From Pseudorhodobacter sp. (GTDB lineage Bacteria > Pseudomonadota > Alphaproteobacteria > Rhodobacterales > Rhodobacteraceae): a stretch of DNA of 55,046 nt. Shown here in pieces: positions 9,823 to 18,335 of this stretch. The stretch's first letter is position 1. Each line of letters opens with the position of its first letter. The position numbers were made by a program, and so were the translations under genes. The stretch spans positions 1 through 55,046 of the forward strand of contig JAHEBX010000003.1 of NCBI GenBank assembly GCA_024642045.1. The letters run 5' to 3'. A model generated the notes under the pieces. The model saw nothing but the letters and a program-made list of their open reading frames with translations. It searched no databases and had not been told where the DNA came from.

Positions 9823-10688
9823 GCGCCGGCGGCCTGGTGCTGACGGCGTTGCAAGGCAGTGCCAGCGCAGTACCGCCTGCCGGCTTCAAAGATGCGTTTT
9901 CCTGGTTCATGGATGACCGCCGCTTTGGCGGCTTTTCCGGCCTTGAAATGGCGGACGATGGCACGAGTTTTGTCGCGCTTTCGGATAGTGGTGCCTTTGC
10001 CAAAGGTCAGATAAATCGGGATGCCGAGGGCAAGATCCAAAGCATTGTCGCCGGGCCGGTGCAGCCGCTGACGATTACCAAAACGCCCCACCTGCATGGC
10101 AAATATACCGATAGCGAGGGGCTGGCCCAAGCGGCGGACGGCTCTTTCTATGTGTCGTTCGAAGGCATCACCCGCGTCGTGCATTACCCCGATCTTGCGG
10201 GTCCAGGCACCGAACTGGCACGACCACAAGAGTTTTTGGCCATGTCTGAAAACGCCTCGCTTGAGGCGCTGGCGATTGCGCCGGATGGCACGCTGTTTAC
10301 CTTGGCTGAGGGCGAGAGCGCGGATCACACGCGCAAGGTCTTTCGCTATAAGGATGGCGTGTGGAACAGCGACTTTTCGCTGTCGCTGCACGGGAGCTTT
10401 CTGCCAGTGGGGGCCGATTTCGGGCCGGACGGGCGGTTTTATCTGCTGGAGCGCGATTTTTATGGCATTGCGGGTTTTGCCAACCGGCTGCGCCGCTTTG
10501 ATGTGACGCCGAACGGTCTGACCAATGAGCTGGTGCTGCTGCAAACTCCGATTGGTCTTTACGACAATTTTGAAGGCGTCGGGATTTGGCGCAATGCGGC
10601 GGGAAAAATGATGGCCAGCCTGATTTCGGACGATAACTTTGTGTTCTTTCTGCGCACGCAGATCGCGGAATTTGAACTGCCCGATTGA
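9795..10688 (+). CDS. Exported esterase-like activity of phytase family protein
   Basis: 297 residues. The start MRRRTFLSLGAGGLVLTALQGSASA is a twin-arginine-type signal peptide, so export of the folded protein is likely. The rest fits the beta-propeller family 'esterase-like activity of phytase' (FGGFSGLEMADDGTSFVALSDSG near 50; DSEGLAQAADGSFYVSFEG; NASLEALAIAPDGTLFTLAEG). Members may hydrolyse phosphoesters; no catalytic residue can be assigned here. It overlaps the 3' end of mepA by 28 bases in another frame. Confidence 0.82.
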   Translation: MRRRTFLSLGAGGLVLTALQGSASAVPPAGFKDAFSWFMDDRRFGGFSGLEMADDGTSFVALSDSGAFAKGQINRDAEGKIQSIVAGPVQPLTITKTPHLHGKYTDSEGLAQAADGSFYVSFEGITRVVHYPDLAGPGTELARPQEFLAMSENASLEALAIAPDGTLFTLAEGESADHTRKVFRYKDGVWNSDFSLSLHGSFLPVGADFGPDGRFYLLERDFYGIAGFANRLRRFDVTPNGLTNELVLLQTPIGLYDNFEGVGIWRNAAGKMMASLISDDNFVFFLRTQIAEFELPD

Positions 10689-10743
10689 CAGCCCCCTCAG
10701 CGGCGGTTATCCCGCGCCGTCCTGCCAAGCGGGCTCAGATCAC

Positions 10744-10777
10744 GACAAGTCTCCGCGACCTTGTAAAAAACGGAACA
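10744..10777 (+). promoter_or_regulatory. Candidate preQ1-I riboswitch
   Basis: Stem P1 ACAAG (10745-10749) pairs with CTTGT (10760-10764) around a 10-base loop ending in C10759, the position that pairs with preQ1 in known class I aptamers. Six A's (10765-10770) follow, then CGGA (10771-10774), which can pair with TCCG (10752-10755) in the loop and close the H-type pseudoknot. The layout matches known preQ1-I aptamers and lies directly before a queuosine-precursor transporter gene. CGGA is the only Shine-Dalgarno-like run before the start, so ligand binding would hide it. Confidence 0.75.
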
Positions 10778-10781
10778 AAAT

Positions 10782-11402
10782 ATGCAAAAGCTTCTGCCCG
10801 GCGTCATCGCCATGGCCATCATTGTGGTGGTCTCAAACATCCTCGTTCAATATCCGATTGGCCAATGGCTCACCTGGGGCGCGTTTACCTATCCCTTTGC
10901 CTTTCTGGTGTCGGAACTGGTCAATCGCTTTCATGGCGCCCCTGCCGCGCGTCGCGTGGTCTATTCAGGTTTTGTCGTTGGCCTGATGTGCTCGCTGATT
11001 GGCACGCAAATCAATGGCGAATATGGCCCGCTTGTCACCCTGCGCGTGGCAATCGGTTCGGGCACTGCGTTTTTGGTGGCGCAACTTCTGGATGTGTCCG
11101 TCTTTGACCGCCTGCGCCGTTCAGCTTGGTGGCGCGCCCCCTTCCTTGGGTCATTCTTCGGCTCCAGCATCGACACGCTGTTGTTTTTCAGCATCGCTTT
11201 CTCGGCCACTCTGACGTGGATGGAGCCTGCCAACGATATATCTTGGGCCATTGAATCCGTGCCTCTTTTGGGCTTTGGCCCGCATGTGCCGCTCTGGGTT
11301 TCGCTGGGAATGGCGGACTGGTGTGTTAAAATCGCCGTTGATTTGATCGCACTGATGCCATTTCGCGCAGTTGTCGCAAAATACGCAGCACGGGTTGCGT
11401 AA
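10782..11402 (+). CDS. yhhQ: Queuosine precursor transporter (YhhQ/VUT family)
   Basis: 206 residues with about six hydrophobic segments. Family signatures are FTYPFAFLVSELVNRFHG (about 30-47), NGEYGPLVTLRVAIGSGTAFLVAQLLDVSVFDRLRR and a C-terminal DWCVKIAVDLIALMPFR. E. coli YhhQ imports preQ0/preQ1 for the tRNA modification queuosine. Start at MQKLLPG, eight bases after the CGGA of the riboswitch candidate. Transcription is rightward, possibly from its own promoter in the 93-base gap after the esterase gene. Confidence 0.92.
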   Translation: MQKLLPGVIAMAIIVVVSNILVQYPIGQWLTWGAFTYPFAFLVSELVNRFHGAPAARRVVYSGFVVGLMCSLIGTQINGEYGPLVTLRVAIGSGTAFLVAQLLDVSVFDRLRRSAWWRAPFLGSFFGSSIDTLLFFSIAFSATLTWMEPANDISWAIESVPLLGFGPHVPLWVSLGMADWCVKIAVDLIALMPFRAVVAKYAARVA

Positions 11403-11408
11403 AAACTT

Positions 11409-11436
11409 TTGACAAACACAAAATCTGTGCCACCAT
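11409..11436 (+). promoter_or_regulatory. Candidate sigma-70-type promoter for the small leader RNA
   Basis: A perfect TTGACA (11409-11414) is followed after 16 bases by CACCAT (11431-11436), a weak -10 with A2, A5 and T6 of the consensus. It lies only six bases past the yhhQ stop and points at the small ORF. Transcription would begin near 11443. Confidence 0.5.
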
Positions 11437-11472
11437 CCTCTCATCGGCAACATTTTGAAAGGAGGTGACCCA

Positions 11473-11529
11473 GTGTCTAGAGTGATATTGGAGAGCGGTG
11501 TCGGGACAGTCATGGGGGGTGTTTTCTAG
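11473..11529 (+). CDS. Candidate 18-residue leader peptide
   Basis: A GTG start gives the peptide MSRVILESGVGTVMGGVF. The preceding GAAAGGAGGTGA (11457-11468) is complementary to most of the 16S rRNA 3' end, far stronger than any other binding site in the window, which argues that the ORF is translated or that the site captures ribosomes. The sequence is glycine/valine rich with no recognisable domain. Too short to test by composition. Confidence 0.45.
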   Translation: MSRVILESGVGTVMGGVF

Positions 11530-11602
11530 GAGCAGCCTTCTAGTGAAACAGACCACAAGATTGGGCTTTGATACCTAACTGGCCCATCTCCTTAGATCTC
11601 GG

Positions 11603-11640
11603 AAAGGGTTGCCACGCAGGCTGGCAGCCCTTTCTCTTTT
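11603..11640 (+). terminator. Intrinsic terminator of the small RNA unit
   Basis: A 12-bp stem, AAAGGGTTGCCA (11603-11614) with TGGCAGCCCTTT (11622-11633), has one G-U pair and a 7-base loop, and is followed by CTCTTTT. It ends 25 bases before the arfB start codon, so it either ends a separate small RNA or acts as an attenuator for arfB. Confidence 0.85.
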
Positions 11641-11665
11641 CAGCGGGCCCCGCTAGCGTGGGGCC

Positions 11666-12088
11666 ATGCTGTGGATCAACGAAACCCTTGCCATTCAAGA
11701 CTGGGAGCTTTCCGAAAGCTTCATGCGCGCCTCTGGGCCGGGGGGGCAGAATGTCAACAAAGTCTCGACCGCCGTTGAGCTGCGGTTTGAGGCTGAACGC
11801 AGCCCAGCACTTTCCGCTTCCGTCAAGACGCGTCTGAAAAAGCTCGCGGGCCGCCGTTGGACGCTGGAAGGCGCGCTAGTTATTCAGGTTGAAGACACCC
11901 GCAGCCAAGCCCGCAATCGCGAACTTGCCCGCGAAAGGCTGGCCGAGCTGATCCGCGCCGCACTGGTTGTCCCCAAGCGTCGCATCGCCACCAAGCCCAC
12001 CTATGGCAGCCAGCTGCGCCGCGTGGCCGCCAAGACCCAGCGCGGCGTGGTGAAATCCCTGCGCGGCAAACCGGTCGAGGACGAATGA
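11666..12088 (+). CDS. arfB: Alternative ribosome-rescue factor ArfB (peptidyl-tRNA hydrolase)
   Basis: 140 residues, the length of E. coli YaeJ. GGQ at 26-28 (GPGGQNVNKVSTAVEL) is the catalytic tripeptide that hydrolyses peptidyl-tRNA, and the basic C-terminal tail (KRRIATKPTYGSQLRR onward) is the part that enters the empty mRNA channel of a stalled ribosome. It acts on non-stop ribosomes as a backup to tmRNA. GTGGGG sits upstream of the start. A terminator and a leader ORF lie just before it. Its stop overlaps the next start (ATGA). Confidence 0.95.
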   Translation: MLWINETLAIQDWELSESFMRASGPGGQNVNKVSTAVELRFEAERSPALSASVKTRLKKLAGRRWTLEGALVIQVEDTRSQARNRELARERLAELIRAALVVPKRRIATKPTYGSQLRRVAAKTQRGVVKSLRGKPVEDE

Positions 12089-13008
12089 TCAACACTCTCG
12101 CAGTCGAGGCCGCAGACCTATGGGGCGGAACCCCCATCCGTTTGCTGCGCAATCGCGAAAACGCGGTGTTCGAGATTGCCTTGCCCACAGGTCGCGCCGC
12201 GCTGCGCCTGCACCGTGTCGGCTATCAAAACCCCGCCGCTGTGCAATCCGAGCTGTGGTGGTGCGCCGCGATGGCCGCGCGCGGCGTCGCAGTTCCCGCC
12301 GCTTTGCCCGCCCGAGATGGCCAATTCCTGCAAACGCTGGCAAACGGTCGGTTGGCATCTGTCATCTCTTGGGTCGAGGGCGAGGCGCTGGGCGAGGCGG
12401 GGGTGCTCTTTGCGCAGCCCACAGAAACGGCGCTACGCCAGCACGATGATCTGGGCCAGCTCTTGGCGCGCATCCATGCGGTTACAGACAGCTTGACCTT
12501 ACCGGCCAGTTTTCAGCGCCCGCAGTGGGATATCGACGGTCTGGTTGGCGAGTCCCCCTTTTGGGGTCGTTTTTGGGACCACCCGCTTGCCAGTCCGCGT
12601 CAGACCGCCCTGCTGCGAGAGGCGCGCGCGTTGTTGACCAAGGGCCTGCAGGCCTATGCGCAGGGCGGTAATTTTGGCCTGATCCATGCCGATGTTCTGC
12701 GCGAAAATGTGCTTGTGAATGGAAATTCACTATCGCTTATCGACTTCGATGACTCTGGTTTCGGCTTTCGCCCCTATGACCTTGGCACCGTTCTCAGTCA
12801 AAACCTCTATGAGCCCGCCTATCACGAAATTCGCGCTGCGCTTTTGCAGGGTTACGGGGATCTCAGCGTTGATCTGGCTGATCTCTTTACGTTGGCCCGC
12901 GTCTGCGCTTCGGTGGGCTGGGCTGCCCCGCGTTTGCCGCTGAGCGACCCCGTCCACATCAGCCACTTGGCACGGGCCGAGATGCTGGCGGCGCGGATGC
13001 TGGCCTAG
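12085..13008 (+). CDS. Aminoglycoside phosphotransferase/homoserine kinase-like protein
   Basis: 307 residues with the kinase-like fold. The catalytic loop [13 protein letters not shown] (about 193-205) keeps the HxD and downstream N of the APH family, and [17 protein letters not shown] supplies the metal-binding D. N-terminal [20 protein letters not shown] fits the nucleotide-binding sheet. It resembles YihE/SrkA and type II homoserine kinases; the substrate cannot be told. ATGA overlap with arfB suggests co-translation. The stop interlocks with pncB in CTAG at 13005-13008. Confidence 0.85.
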   Translation: MINTLAVEAADLWGGTPIRLLRNRENAVFEIALPTGRAALRLHRVGYQNPAAVQSELWWCAAMAARGVAVPAALPARDGQFLQTLANGRLASVISWVEGEALGEAGVLFAQPTETALRQHDDLGQLLARIHAVTDSLTLPASFQRPQWDIDGLVGESPFWGRFWDHPLASPRQTALLREARALLTKGLQAYAQGGNFGLIHADVLRENVLVNGNSLSLIDFDDSGFGFRPYDLGTVLSQNLYEPAYHEIRAALLQGYGDLSVDLADLFTLARVCASVGWAAPRLPLSDPVHISHLARAEMLAARMLA

Positions 13009-14297
13009 ACCTTCACCGCCTGCGCCACCTGCGCGCCCACACCAAACACCCGCTTGTAGCGCGCAATTTCATCGGCTGGCCCCATCGCCTTGTTGGGATT
13101 GTCTGACAGCTTGACCGTCGGGCGACCATTCGCCGAAACGGCCTTGCAGACCAGACTGAACGGCGCCAGCGAATTGCCCGGTGTCAGCCCGCCAAAGTCG
13201 TTGGTCAGCATGGTGCCCCAGCCGAACGAAACCTTGACCCGGCCCAGAAACTGACGATGCAACTCGGCAATCTTGTCCACATCCAGCCCGTCGGAAAAAA
13301 TCACCAGCTTTGATCGCGGGTCTTCACCGCGCTCTTTCCACCAGCGGATCGCAGTTTCCGCCCCGGTCGCCGGATCGCCGCTGTCAATCCTGATGCCGGT
13401 CCAGGAGGCCAGCCAATCGGGCGCACGTTTTAGAAATCCTTCGGTTCCAAAAGTATCAGGCAGGATGATTTTCAGGTTTCCGTCATGCTCTTCCTGCCAA
13501 TCGGCCAGCACCTGATAGGGGGTTTGCGCCAGATCGTCGTCGGAATTGGCCAAGGCCGCATAAACCATCGGCAGTTCGTGGGCGTTGGTGCCAATCGCCT
13601 CGACTTCGCGCCGCATCGCGATCAGGCAGTTCGAAGTCCCAGTAAATTTGCCCTCTAATCCTTCCTGCATCGCTTGCACCGCCCAGTCCTGCCACAGAAA
13701 GGAATGTCGGCGCCGCGTGCCGAAATCCGCGATGCGCAGCCCTTCGATTTCGCGCAAAGTGGTGATCTTTTCCCACAGCCGCGTCATCGCGCGGGCATAG
13801 AGCACCTGCAATTCGAACCTGCCCTGCTTTTCCAGCACCGCGCGGCCGCGCAGTTCCATCAGCACGGCAAGAGCGGGTATTTCCCACAGCATCACTTCGG
13901 GCCAGCGGCCCTCGAAGGTCAGCTCATACTGGCCGTCGCGCTTTTCCAAATGATAGGCGGGCAGACGCAGCCCCTCGAACCATTCCATGAAGTCGGGGCG
14001 GAACATTTGCCGTTTGCCATAAAAAGTATTGCCGCGCAGCCAAGTGCTTTCGCCTCGTGTCAGTCGCAACGACCGCACATGGTCCAGCTGTTCGCGCAAT
14101 TCGCCTTCGTCAATCAGCTCGGCCAGCCGCACGGTCTTGGTGCGGTTGATCAGGCTGAAGGTGACGTTCGTGTCAGGCTTGTTTCTGAAAATAGACTGAC
14201 ACATCAATAACTTGTAAAAGTCAGTGTCGATCAATGAGCGGACGATCGGGTCGATCTTCCATTTGTGGTTCCAGACGCGCGTTGCGATGTCGACCAT
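13005..14297 (-). CDS. pncB: Nicotinate phosphoribosyltransferase
   Basis: 430 residues. Converts nicotinate, PRPP and ATP to nicotinate mononucleotide in NAD salvage. The opening [29 protein letters not shown] (about 192-200) and [10 protein letters not shown] (H240, matching the autophosphorylated His of the Salmonella enzyme) are family signatures; RIDSGDP follows. The start at [14 protein letters not shown] is supported by homolog-like sequence from residue 1 and by GGGAGGG six bases upstream, although this places 67 bases inside the kinase gene. pncA lies upstream on the same strand. Confidence 0.96.
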   Translation of the reverse strand: MVDIATRVWNHKWKIDPIVRSLIDTDFYKLLMCQSIFRNKPDTNVTFSLINRTKTVRLAELIDEGELREQLDHVRSLRLTRGESTWLRGNTFYGKRQMFRPDFMEWFEGLRLPAYHLEKRDGQYELTFEGRWPEVMLWEIPALAVLMELRGRAVLEKQGRFELQVLYARAMTRLWEKITTLREIEGLRIADFGTRRRHSFLWQDWAVQAMQEGLEGKFTGTSNCLIAMRREVEAIGTNAHELPMVYAALANSDDDLAQTPYQVLADWQEEHDGNLKIILPDTFGTEGFLKRAPDWLASWTGIRIDSGDPATGAETAIRWWKERGEDPRSKLVIFSDGLDVDKIAELHRQFLGRVKVSFGWGTMLTNDFGGLTPGNSLAPFSLVCKAVSANGRPTVKLSDNPNKAMGPADEIARYKRVFGVGAQVAQAVKV

Positions 14298-16570
14298 TTC
14301 GACCCTCCCTTTGCGGTCTTGTCTAAGCCATTGCGCAGGGAAAGGTCAAAACGATCTGTCGCGCGCGCCACGCTTTCGATCAGATCGTAAAGCTCGGCGC
14401 GCACCAAGGGCTTGGTCAGCACGGCGTCCATGCCCGCCGCGAGACAGCTTTTTTCCTCATCCTGCGTGGCAAAGGCTGTCAGCGCCACGATCGGGCAGCG
14501 CGGCAGGCCCGTCTCGGCCTCATAGCTGCGGATTTCACGCGTGGCGGAATCGCCATTGAGTTCTGGCATCGAGACATCCATCAGCACCAGATCGGGCGGC
14601 GACAGGCGGTAGGCCTCGACCGCGAGCCTGCCGTTGGCCGCTTCGGCAATGCTGCCAACCGAGCGTTCGAGCAGCTTGCGCGTGATCAGCATATTGGTGC
14701 GGTTATCCTCGGCCACAAGCACGCGCAGGTCTGTCACGGGGGCTGCGCGCTTGGCCGTCAGATCACGCGCATCGGCTTGGCCGGCGCGCGGCAGGCGCAA
14801 CGACAGGGTAAAGACTGATCCCTTGCCCAGCTCAGAGGCCACGGTGATGTCGCCGCCCATCCGCTGCGCCAGAAGCCGCGAGATGGTCAGCCCAAGTCCC
14901 GTTCCGCCGAATTTCTGCGTGATCGCCGCGTCGGCTTGGGTAAAGCTTTCAAACACGTGACCCATCCGGTTGGCGGCGATGCCGATGCCGCTGTCGGCAA
15001 CGGCGACCTCGATCAGGTCATGGCTTCCTTGCGGCTGGTGCCGCACACTGACGCTCACCCCCCCATGGGAGGTGAATTTCACTGCATTGCCCAGCAGGTT
15101 CAGCAGAATTTGTCGAAGCCGGCCTGCATCGCCCAAGGACTGGCCGAGGTCTGGCCCCAGCTCTGCCGCAAGCGTTATGCCTTTTTTCATCGCGCTGGGT
15201 TGCAGCAGATCCACCGCGCGCCTGACGCAGGCATTGACCGAAAACGGCTCGGCGAGGATTTCGGTCTTGTCGGCCTGCAGTTTCGACAGGTCCAGCACGT
15301 CGTTGATGATCGTCACCAGCGCCCGGCCAGAGTCGATGATGGTTGCAACATAGTGACGCTGCGTGGCGTCGAGCGGCGTTTCCTCCAGCAGTTCGGCCAT
15401 GCCGATCACCCCGTTCATCGGCGTGCGGATTTCGTGGCTCATGGCGGCGAGGAACTGCGATTTGGCATGGGCTGCGGCCTCTGCCGCCAATCGCGCTTCG
15501 CCAAGCGCGGTGGCATGTGCCTTGGCCTCGGTGATGTCGCGCTCGACGGCGATAAACACCTCGGGTTTGCCATCTGGGCCCGGCACGGGGCTGATGGAGA
15601 CCTCCATCCAGATATCGCGCCCGTCGCGGGTCCTGTTTTGCAGCTCGACCCGGACCGGCACGCCTTCGACATGGGCGCGCACCAAGTTCTCAAGGGCTTG
15701 CGGGTCTGTCGCGGCTGAATTCAGCAACTCGCCTGGTAACCGGCCGATTGCCTCTTCAAACCGCCAGCCGGTGATTTGGGTAAATGCGTCGTTCACCCAT
15801 TCGATCTCGCCCGTAGGTGCGGTGAACAGCACCGAATCATTGGCATGTTTGGCTACAAGAGCCAGCCGTTCGTTCAGCCGCAGTTGCTCCTGTTCGCGTT
15901 GTCGAGAGGCTTGCAGATCCTTGCTCTTTTGCAGCAAATCCCGCTCGATTCGGTTTAGCTTGGCCTGCCCGCGTTCTGTCGCGATGATAAATAGCGTGGT
16001 GGTATAGCCAAGGATCAGCACCGTGATCCCGAAAAACCACGCATCCTGAAGGCTTTGCCCGCGCGACGTGGTCAGGTCAAACCCCAGCATCAGAACAGCT
16101 GTTGCGCCGTAAATGGCCAGCCGCATGTGGGCGCCCGCGGCGAAATAGCGCCGCACCAGACCTGCATTGATGGCCGCTGACATCAGGAAACACGAGGCGA
16201 AGAATCGTGCGGCCTCGCTCTGACCCATCCGCCAGCATATCATCACGCAGACGGCAATGGTCAGAGCCTGAAACCCGCCAGAACCGATGGCAACTGCGCG
16301 GGCGGTGGCGGTGAGTTCCCGATCCTCGAACCTGCGCAGGATTGCGACCAAGACCAGACAATCCACACTCTCACCCAGAATAGCCAAAAGCGCTGTCTGC
16401 CACCCCAGCTGCCCTGATATCACCAGCGCAATTGTTGCAGAGCCGATCAAGGTCATCGTCTGGCGCACCAGAAAGCCCCGCGTGCGCCCCCGAGCAAAGC
16501 GCATAAAGCGCCCATTTGGGCTGTTCCGGGTCAAAAACCGTTCAATATCAACGTCGCTTTGAGAGACCAT
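14231..16570 (-). CDS. Membrane-bound PAS hybrid sensor histidine kinase
   Basis: 779 residues. Four to six hydrophobic segments lie between about 35 and 200, then a coiled coil (200-240), a PAS/PAC module (about 235-350, [18 protein letters not shown]), HisKA with H379 ([13 protein letters not shown]), HATPase ([21 protein letters not shown]) and one receiver with D665 ([11 protein letters not shown]). The last about 23 residues (after KTAKGG) are serine/threonine/arginine rich and are read from the 5' end of pncB in another frame, so the natural end may once have been earlier. It sits between pncA and pncB, all leftward, which suggests a link with NAD metabolism. No strong ribosome site; a hairpin lies just upstream. 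Confidence 0.93.
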   Translation of the reverse strand: MVSQSDVDIERFLTRNSPNGRFMRFARGRTRGFLVRQTMTLIGSATIALVISGQLGWQTALLAILGESVDCLVLVAILRRFEDRELTATARAVAIGSGGFQALTIAVCVMICWRMGQSEAARFFASCFLMSAAINAGLVRRYFAAGAHMRLAIYGATAVLMLGFDLTTSRGQSLQDAWFFGITVLILGYTTTLFIIATERGQAKLNRIERDLLQKSKDLQASRQREQEQLRLNERLALVAKHANDSVLFTAPTGEIEWVNDAFTQITGWRFEEAIGRLPGELLNSAATDPQALENLVRAHVEGVPVRVELQNRTRDGRDIWMEVSISPVPGPDGKPEVFIAVERDITEAKAHATALGEARLAAEAAAHAKSQFLAAMSHEIRTPMNGVIGMAELLEETPLDATQRHYVATIIDSGRALVTIINDVLDLSKLQADKTEILAEPFSVNACVRRAVDLLQPSAMKKGITLAAELGPDLGQSLGDAGRLRQILLNLLGNAVKFTSHGGVSVSVRHQPQGSHDLIEVAVADSGIGIAANRMGHVFESFTQADAAITQKFGGTGLGLTISRLLAQRMGGDITVASELGKGSVFTLSLRLPRAGQADARDLTAKRAAPVTDLRVLVAEDNRTNMLITRKLLERSVGSIAEAANGRLAVEAYRLSPPDLVLMDVSMPELNGDSATREIRSYEAETGLPRCPIVALTAFATQDEEKSCLAAGMDAVLTKPLVRAELYDLIESVARATDRFDLSLRNGLDKTAKGGSKWSTSQRASGTTNGRSTRSSAH

Positions 16571-16579
16571 GCTGCCAGA

Positions 16580-16600
16580 CTTTGCTCATTTTCAGCAAAG
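16580..16600. repeat. 7-7-7 inverted repeat before the kinase start
   Basis: CTTTGCT (16580-16586) and AGCAAAG (16594-16600) form a perfect inverted repeat ten bases before the kinase start, in the pncA-kinase gap. There is no T-run on either side, so an operator or an mRNA hairpin near the start is more likely than a terminator. Confidence 0.5.
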
Positions 16601-16640
16601 TTAGTCGCAAAGGTTTAAGCAATAGTGACCGCGTTCGGGG

Positions 16641-17249
16641 CTAGTCCAGCCAGATCACGCCGGCCTCAATGCAGGCCTTTTGGGTCGCGGCGAGCGAGCC
16701 GTTCAGATCGATCGCACGGCAGGCCTGCGCCAGAACCGTGACGCCAAACCCCAGTTTGGCCGCATCCAGCGCCGAATAGCCAACGCAGAAATCTGTGGCG
16801 AGGCCCACGAGCACCACATGGGTGATGCCGCGGGCGCGCAGATAGCCCTCCAGCCCCGTCTGCGTTTGGTGGTCATTCTCGAAAAACGCCGAATAGCTGT
16901 CGATGGCGGCGCGAAAGCCTTTGCGAATGATCAGTTGCGCCGGTTCGCTGCGCAGGTCGCGATGAAACGCGGCGCCTTCCGAACCTTGGACGCAATGCAC
17001 CGGCCATAGAACCTGCGGGCCGTAAGGCATCTCGGTCACGCTGAACGCAGCGGCACCCGGGTGGTTGGCGGCAAACGAGCTGTGATCCGCCGGGTGCCAG
17101 TCTTGGGTCAGCACCACGGTTTGAAATTCGTCCATCAGCCCGTTGATCTGCGCAATGATCGCATCGCCCTCGGCCACCGCAAGCGCGCCGCCGGGGCAAA
17201 AGTCGTTCTGCACGTCAATCACGATCAAGGCATGGGTGGCTGGGTGCAT
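16641..17249 (-). CDS. pncA: Nicotinamidase
   Basis: 202 residues of the isochorismatase-like hydrolase fold. Catalytic triad D12 (VIDVQNDFCPGG), K110 (IIRKGF) and C155 (GLATDFCVGYSA); metal-binding D50, H52 and H56 in DWHPADHSSF and H85 in WPVHC. It converts nicotinamide to nicotinate, the substrate of PncB encoded two genes on. Read leftward, divergent from trhO across 111 bases, and followed after 70 bases by the sensor kinase. Confidence 0.95.
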   Translation of the reverse strand: MHPATHALIVIDVQNDFCPGGALAVAEGDAIIAQINGLMDEFQTVVLTQDWHPADHSSFAANHPGAAAFSVTEMPYGPQVLWPVHCVQGSEGAAFHRDLRSEPAQLIIRKGFRAAIDSYSAFFENDHQTQTGLEGYLRARGITHVVLVGLATDFCVGYSALDAAKLGFGVTVLAQACRAIDLNGSLAATQKACIEAGVIWLD

Positions 17250-17360
17250 GATAATCTCCTCTGGCTGTGCTCTTGCCTAAGGATCAGCTTGGGCGGGGTC
17301 AATCAAAACTGCCACTTAGACAACTTGCCCCGCGCTGTCCTGCGCAGTAAAGAGGCGGCT

Positions 17361-18263
17361 ATGCAGATTGTTGCCGCACTCTATCACTTCACCCGCTTTG
17401 CCGACCCCGAAGCACTGCGCGGGCCGTTGCAAGAGCTTTGCGCCGCGAAGGGCGTCAAGGGCTCGCTCTTGCTAGCGGGTGAAGGGGTGAATGGCACGAT
17501 CGCGGGCCCGCGTGATGGCATCGACGCGGTGCTTGCACATCTGCGCACTCTGCCGGGTTGTGCCGCGCTGGAGCATAAAGAATCGTTTGCCGAAACCTTG
17601 CCCTTTGGCCGCATGAAAGTGAAGCTGAAGCGCGAAATCGTCACTATGGGCCAGCCTGACGTCGACCCGATTGCGCGCGTGGGGTCTTATGTTGCCCCTG
17701 CCGACTGGAATGCGCTGATCGACCAGCCCGATGTGGTGCTGATCGACACCCGCAACGATTATGAGGTTGGCATCGGCACTTTTGAAGGCGCGGTTGACCC
17801 TGATATCCGCAGTTTTCGCGAGTTTCCCAAATGGTGGGCCGAGCACCGCGACGACTTTCGCGGCAAGCGGGTGGCGATGTTTTGCACAGGCGGCATCCGC
17901 TGCGAGAAGTCGACGAACTTTTTGCTGGGGCAGGGCGTGAATGAGGTTTACCATCTAAAGGGCGGTATTCTGAAATACCTCGAAGACGTGCCGGCCGCGG
18001 CCTCGAAATGGAACGGGGAATGCTATGTCTTTGACGGGCGCGTTTCGGTTGGCCACGGTCTGATCCCGGGCGATTACGACAGCTGCCACGCCTGTCGCCG
18101 CCCGATTTCGGTCGCAGACAAGCAAAGACCCGAATACGAGCGTGGTGCATGTTGTCATCAATGCGTTGACGAATATTCAAAAGCAGATCGCGCGCGTTTT
18201 CGCGAACGGCAACGACAGCTTGATCTTGCAGCCGCGCGCGGGGAAAAGCATTTTTCAGAGTGA
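17361..18263 (+). CDS. trhO: tRNA uridine(34) hydroxylase TrhO (rhodanese family, YceA)
   Basis: 300 residues from MQIVAALYHFTRF, with AGAGG six bases upstream; the open frame extends much further upstream only as non-coding sequence. An N-terminal acylphosphatase-like part (about 1-95) is followed by a rhodanese domain (about 110-210) with active-site C175 and C181 in FCTGGIRCEKS, then a C-terminal cysteine cluster (C242, C245, C264, C265, C268) typical of the family. TrhO makes 5-hydroxyuridine at the tRNA wobble position using oxygen. Divergent from pncA. Confidence 0.93.
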   Translation: MQIVAALYHFTRFADPEALRGPLQELCAAKGVKGSLLLAGEGVNGTIAGPRDGIDAVLAHLRTLPGCAALEHKESFAETLPFGRMKVKLKREIVTMGQPDVDPIARVGSYVAPADWNALIDQPDVVLIDTRNDYEVGIGTFEGAVDPDIRSFREFPKWWAEHRDDFRGKRVAMFCTGGIRCEKSTNFLLGQGVNEVYHLKGGILKYLEDVPAAASKWNGECYVFDGRVSVGHGLIPGDYDSCHACRRPISVADKQRPEYERGACCHQCVDEYSKADRARFRERQRQLDLAAARGEKHFSE

Positions 18264-18335
18264 GCGACACAAAGCTTGCGCGTCGAATGATACAGTGACC
18301 AATTCGGTTGGCAAACAGGATAGGACTTGGGTGTA

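Larger units (their letters stand above)
11443..11640 (+). ncRNA. Candidate small RNA / leader transcript upstream of arfB
   Basis: The interval between a TTGACA promoter and a strong intrinsic terminator is a self-contained unit of about 198 nt. It contains a very strong ribosome binding site, an 18-codon ORF (11473-11529), an internal hairpin TGGGC/GCCCA (11562-11566 with 11582-11586) and the terminator stem. CTCCTT (11588-11593) could pair with the ORF's AAGGAG (11459-11464). The boundaries are inferred; I do not recognise the family. It may be a free sRNA or an attenuated arfB leader. Confidence 0.5.

Noticed and set aside
11441-11475. GAAAGGAGGTGACCC as a fragment of a 16S rRNA gene on the other strand
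   Set aside because: The match to the 16S 3' end stops after about 15 bases; it is better explained as an extended Shine-Dalgarno sequence.
17061-17360. Upstream extension of trhO
   Set aside because: It is antisense to pncA and the TrhO family starts at MQIVAALYHF.
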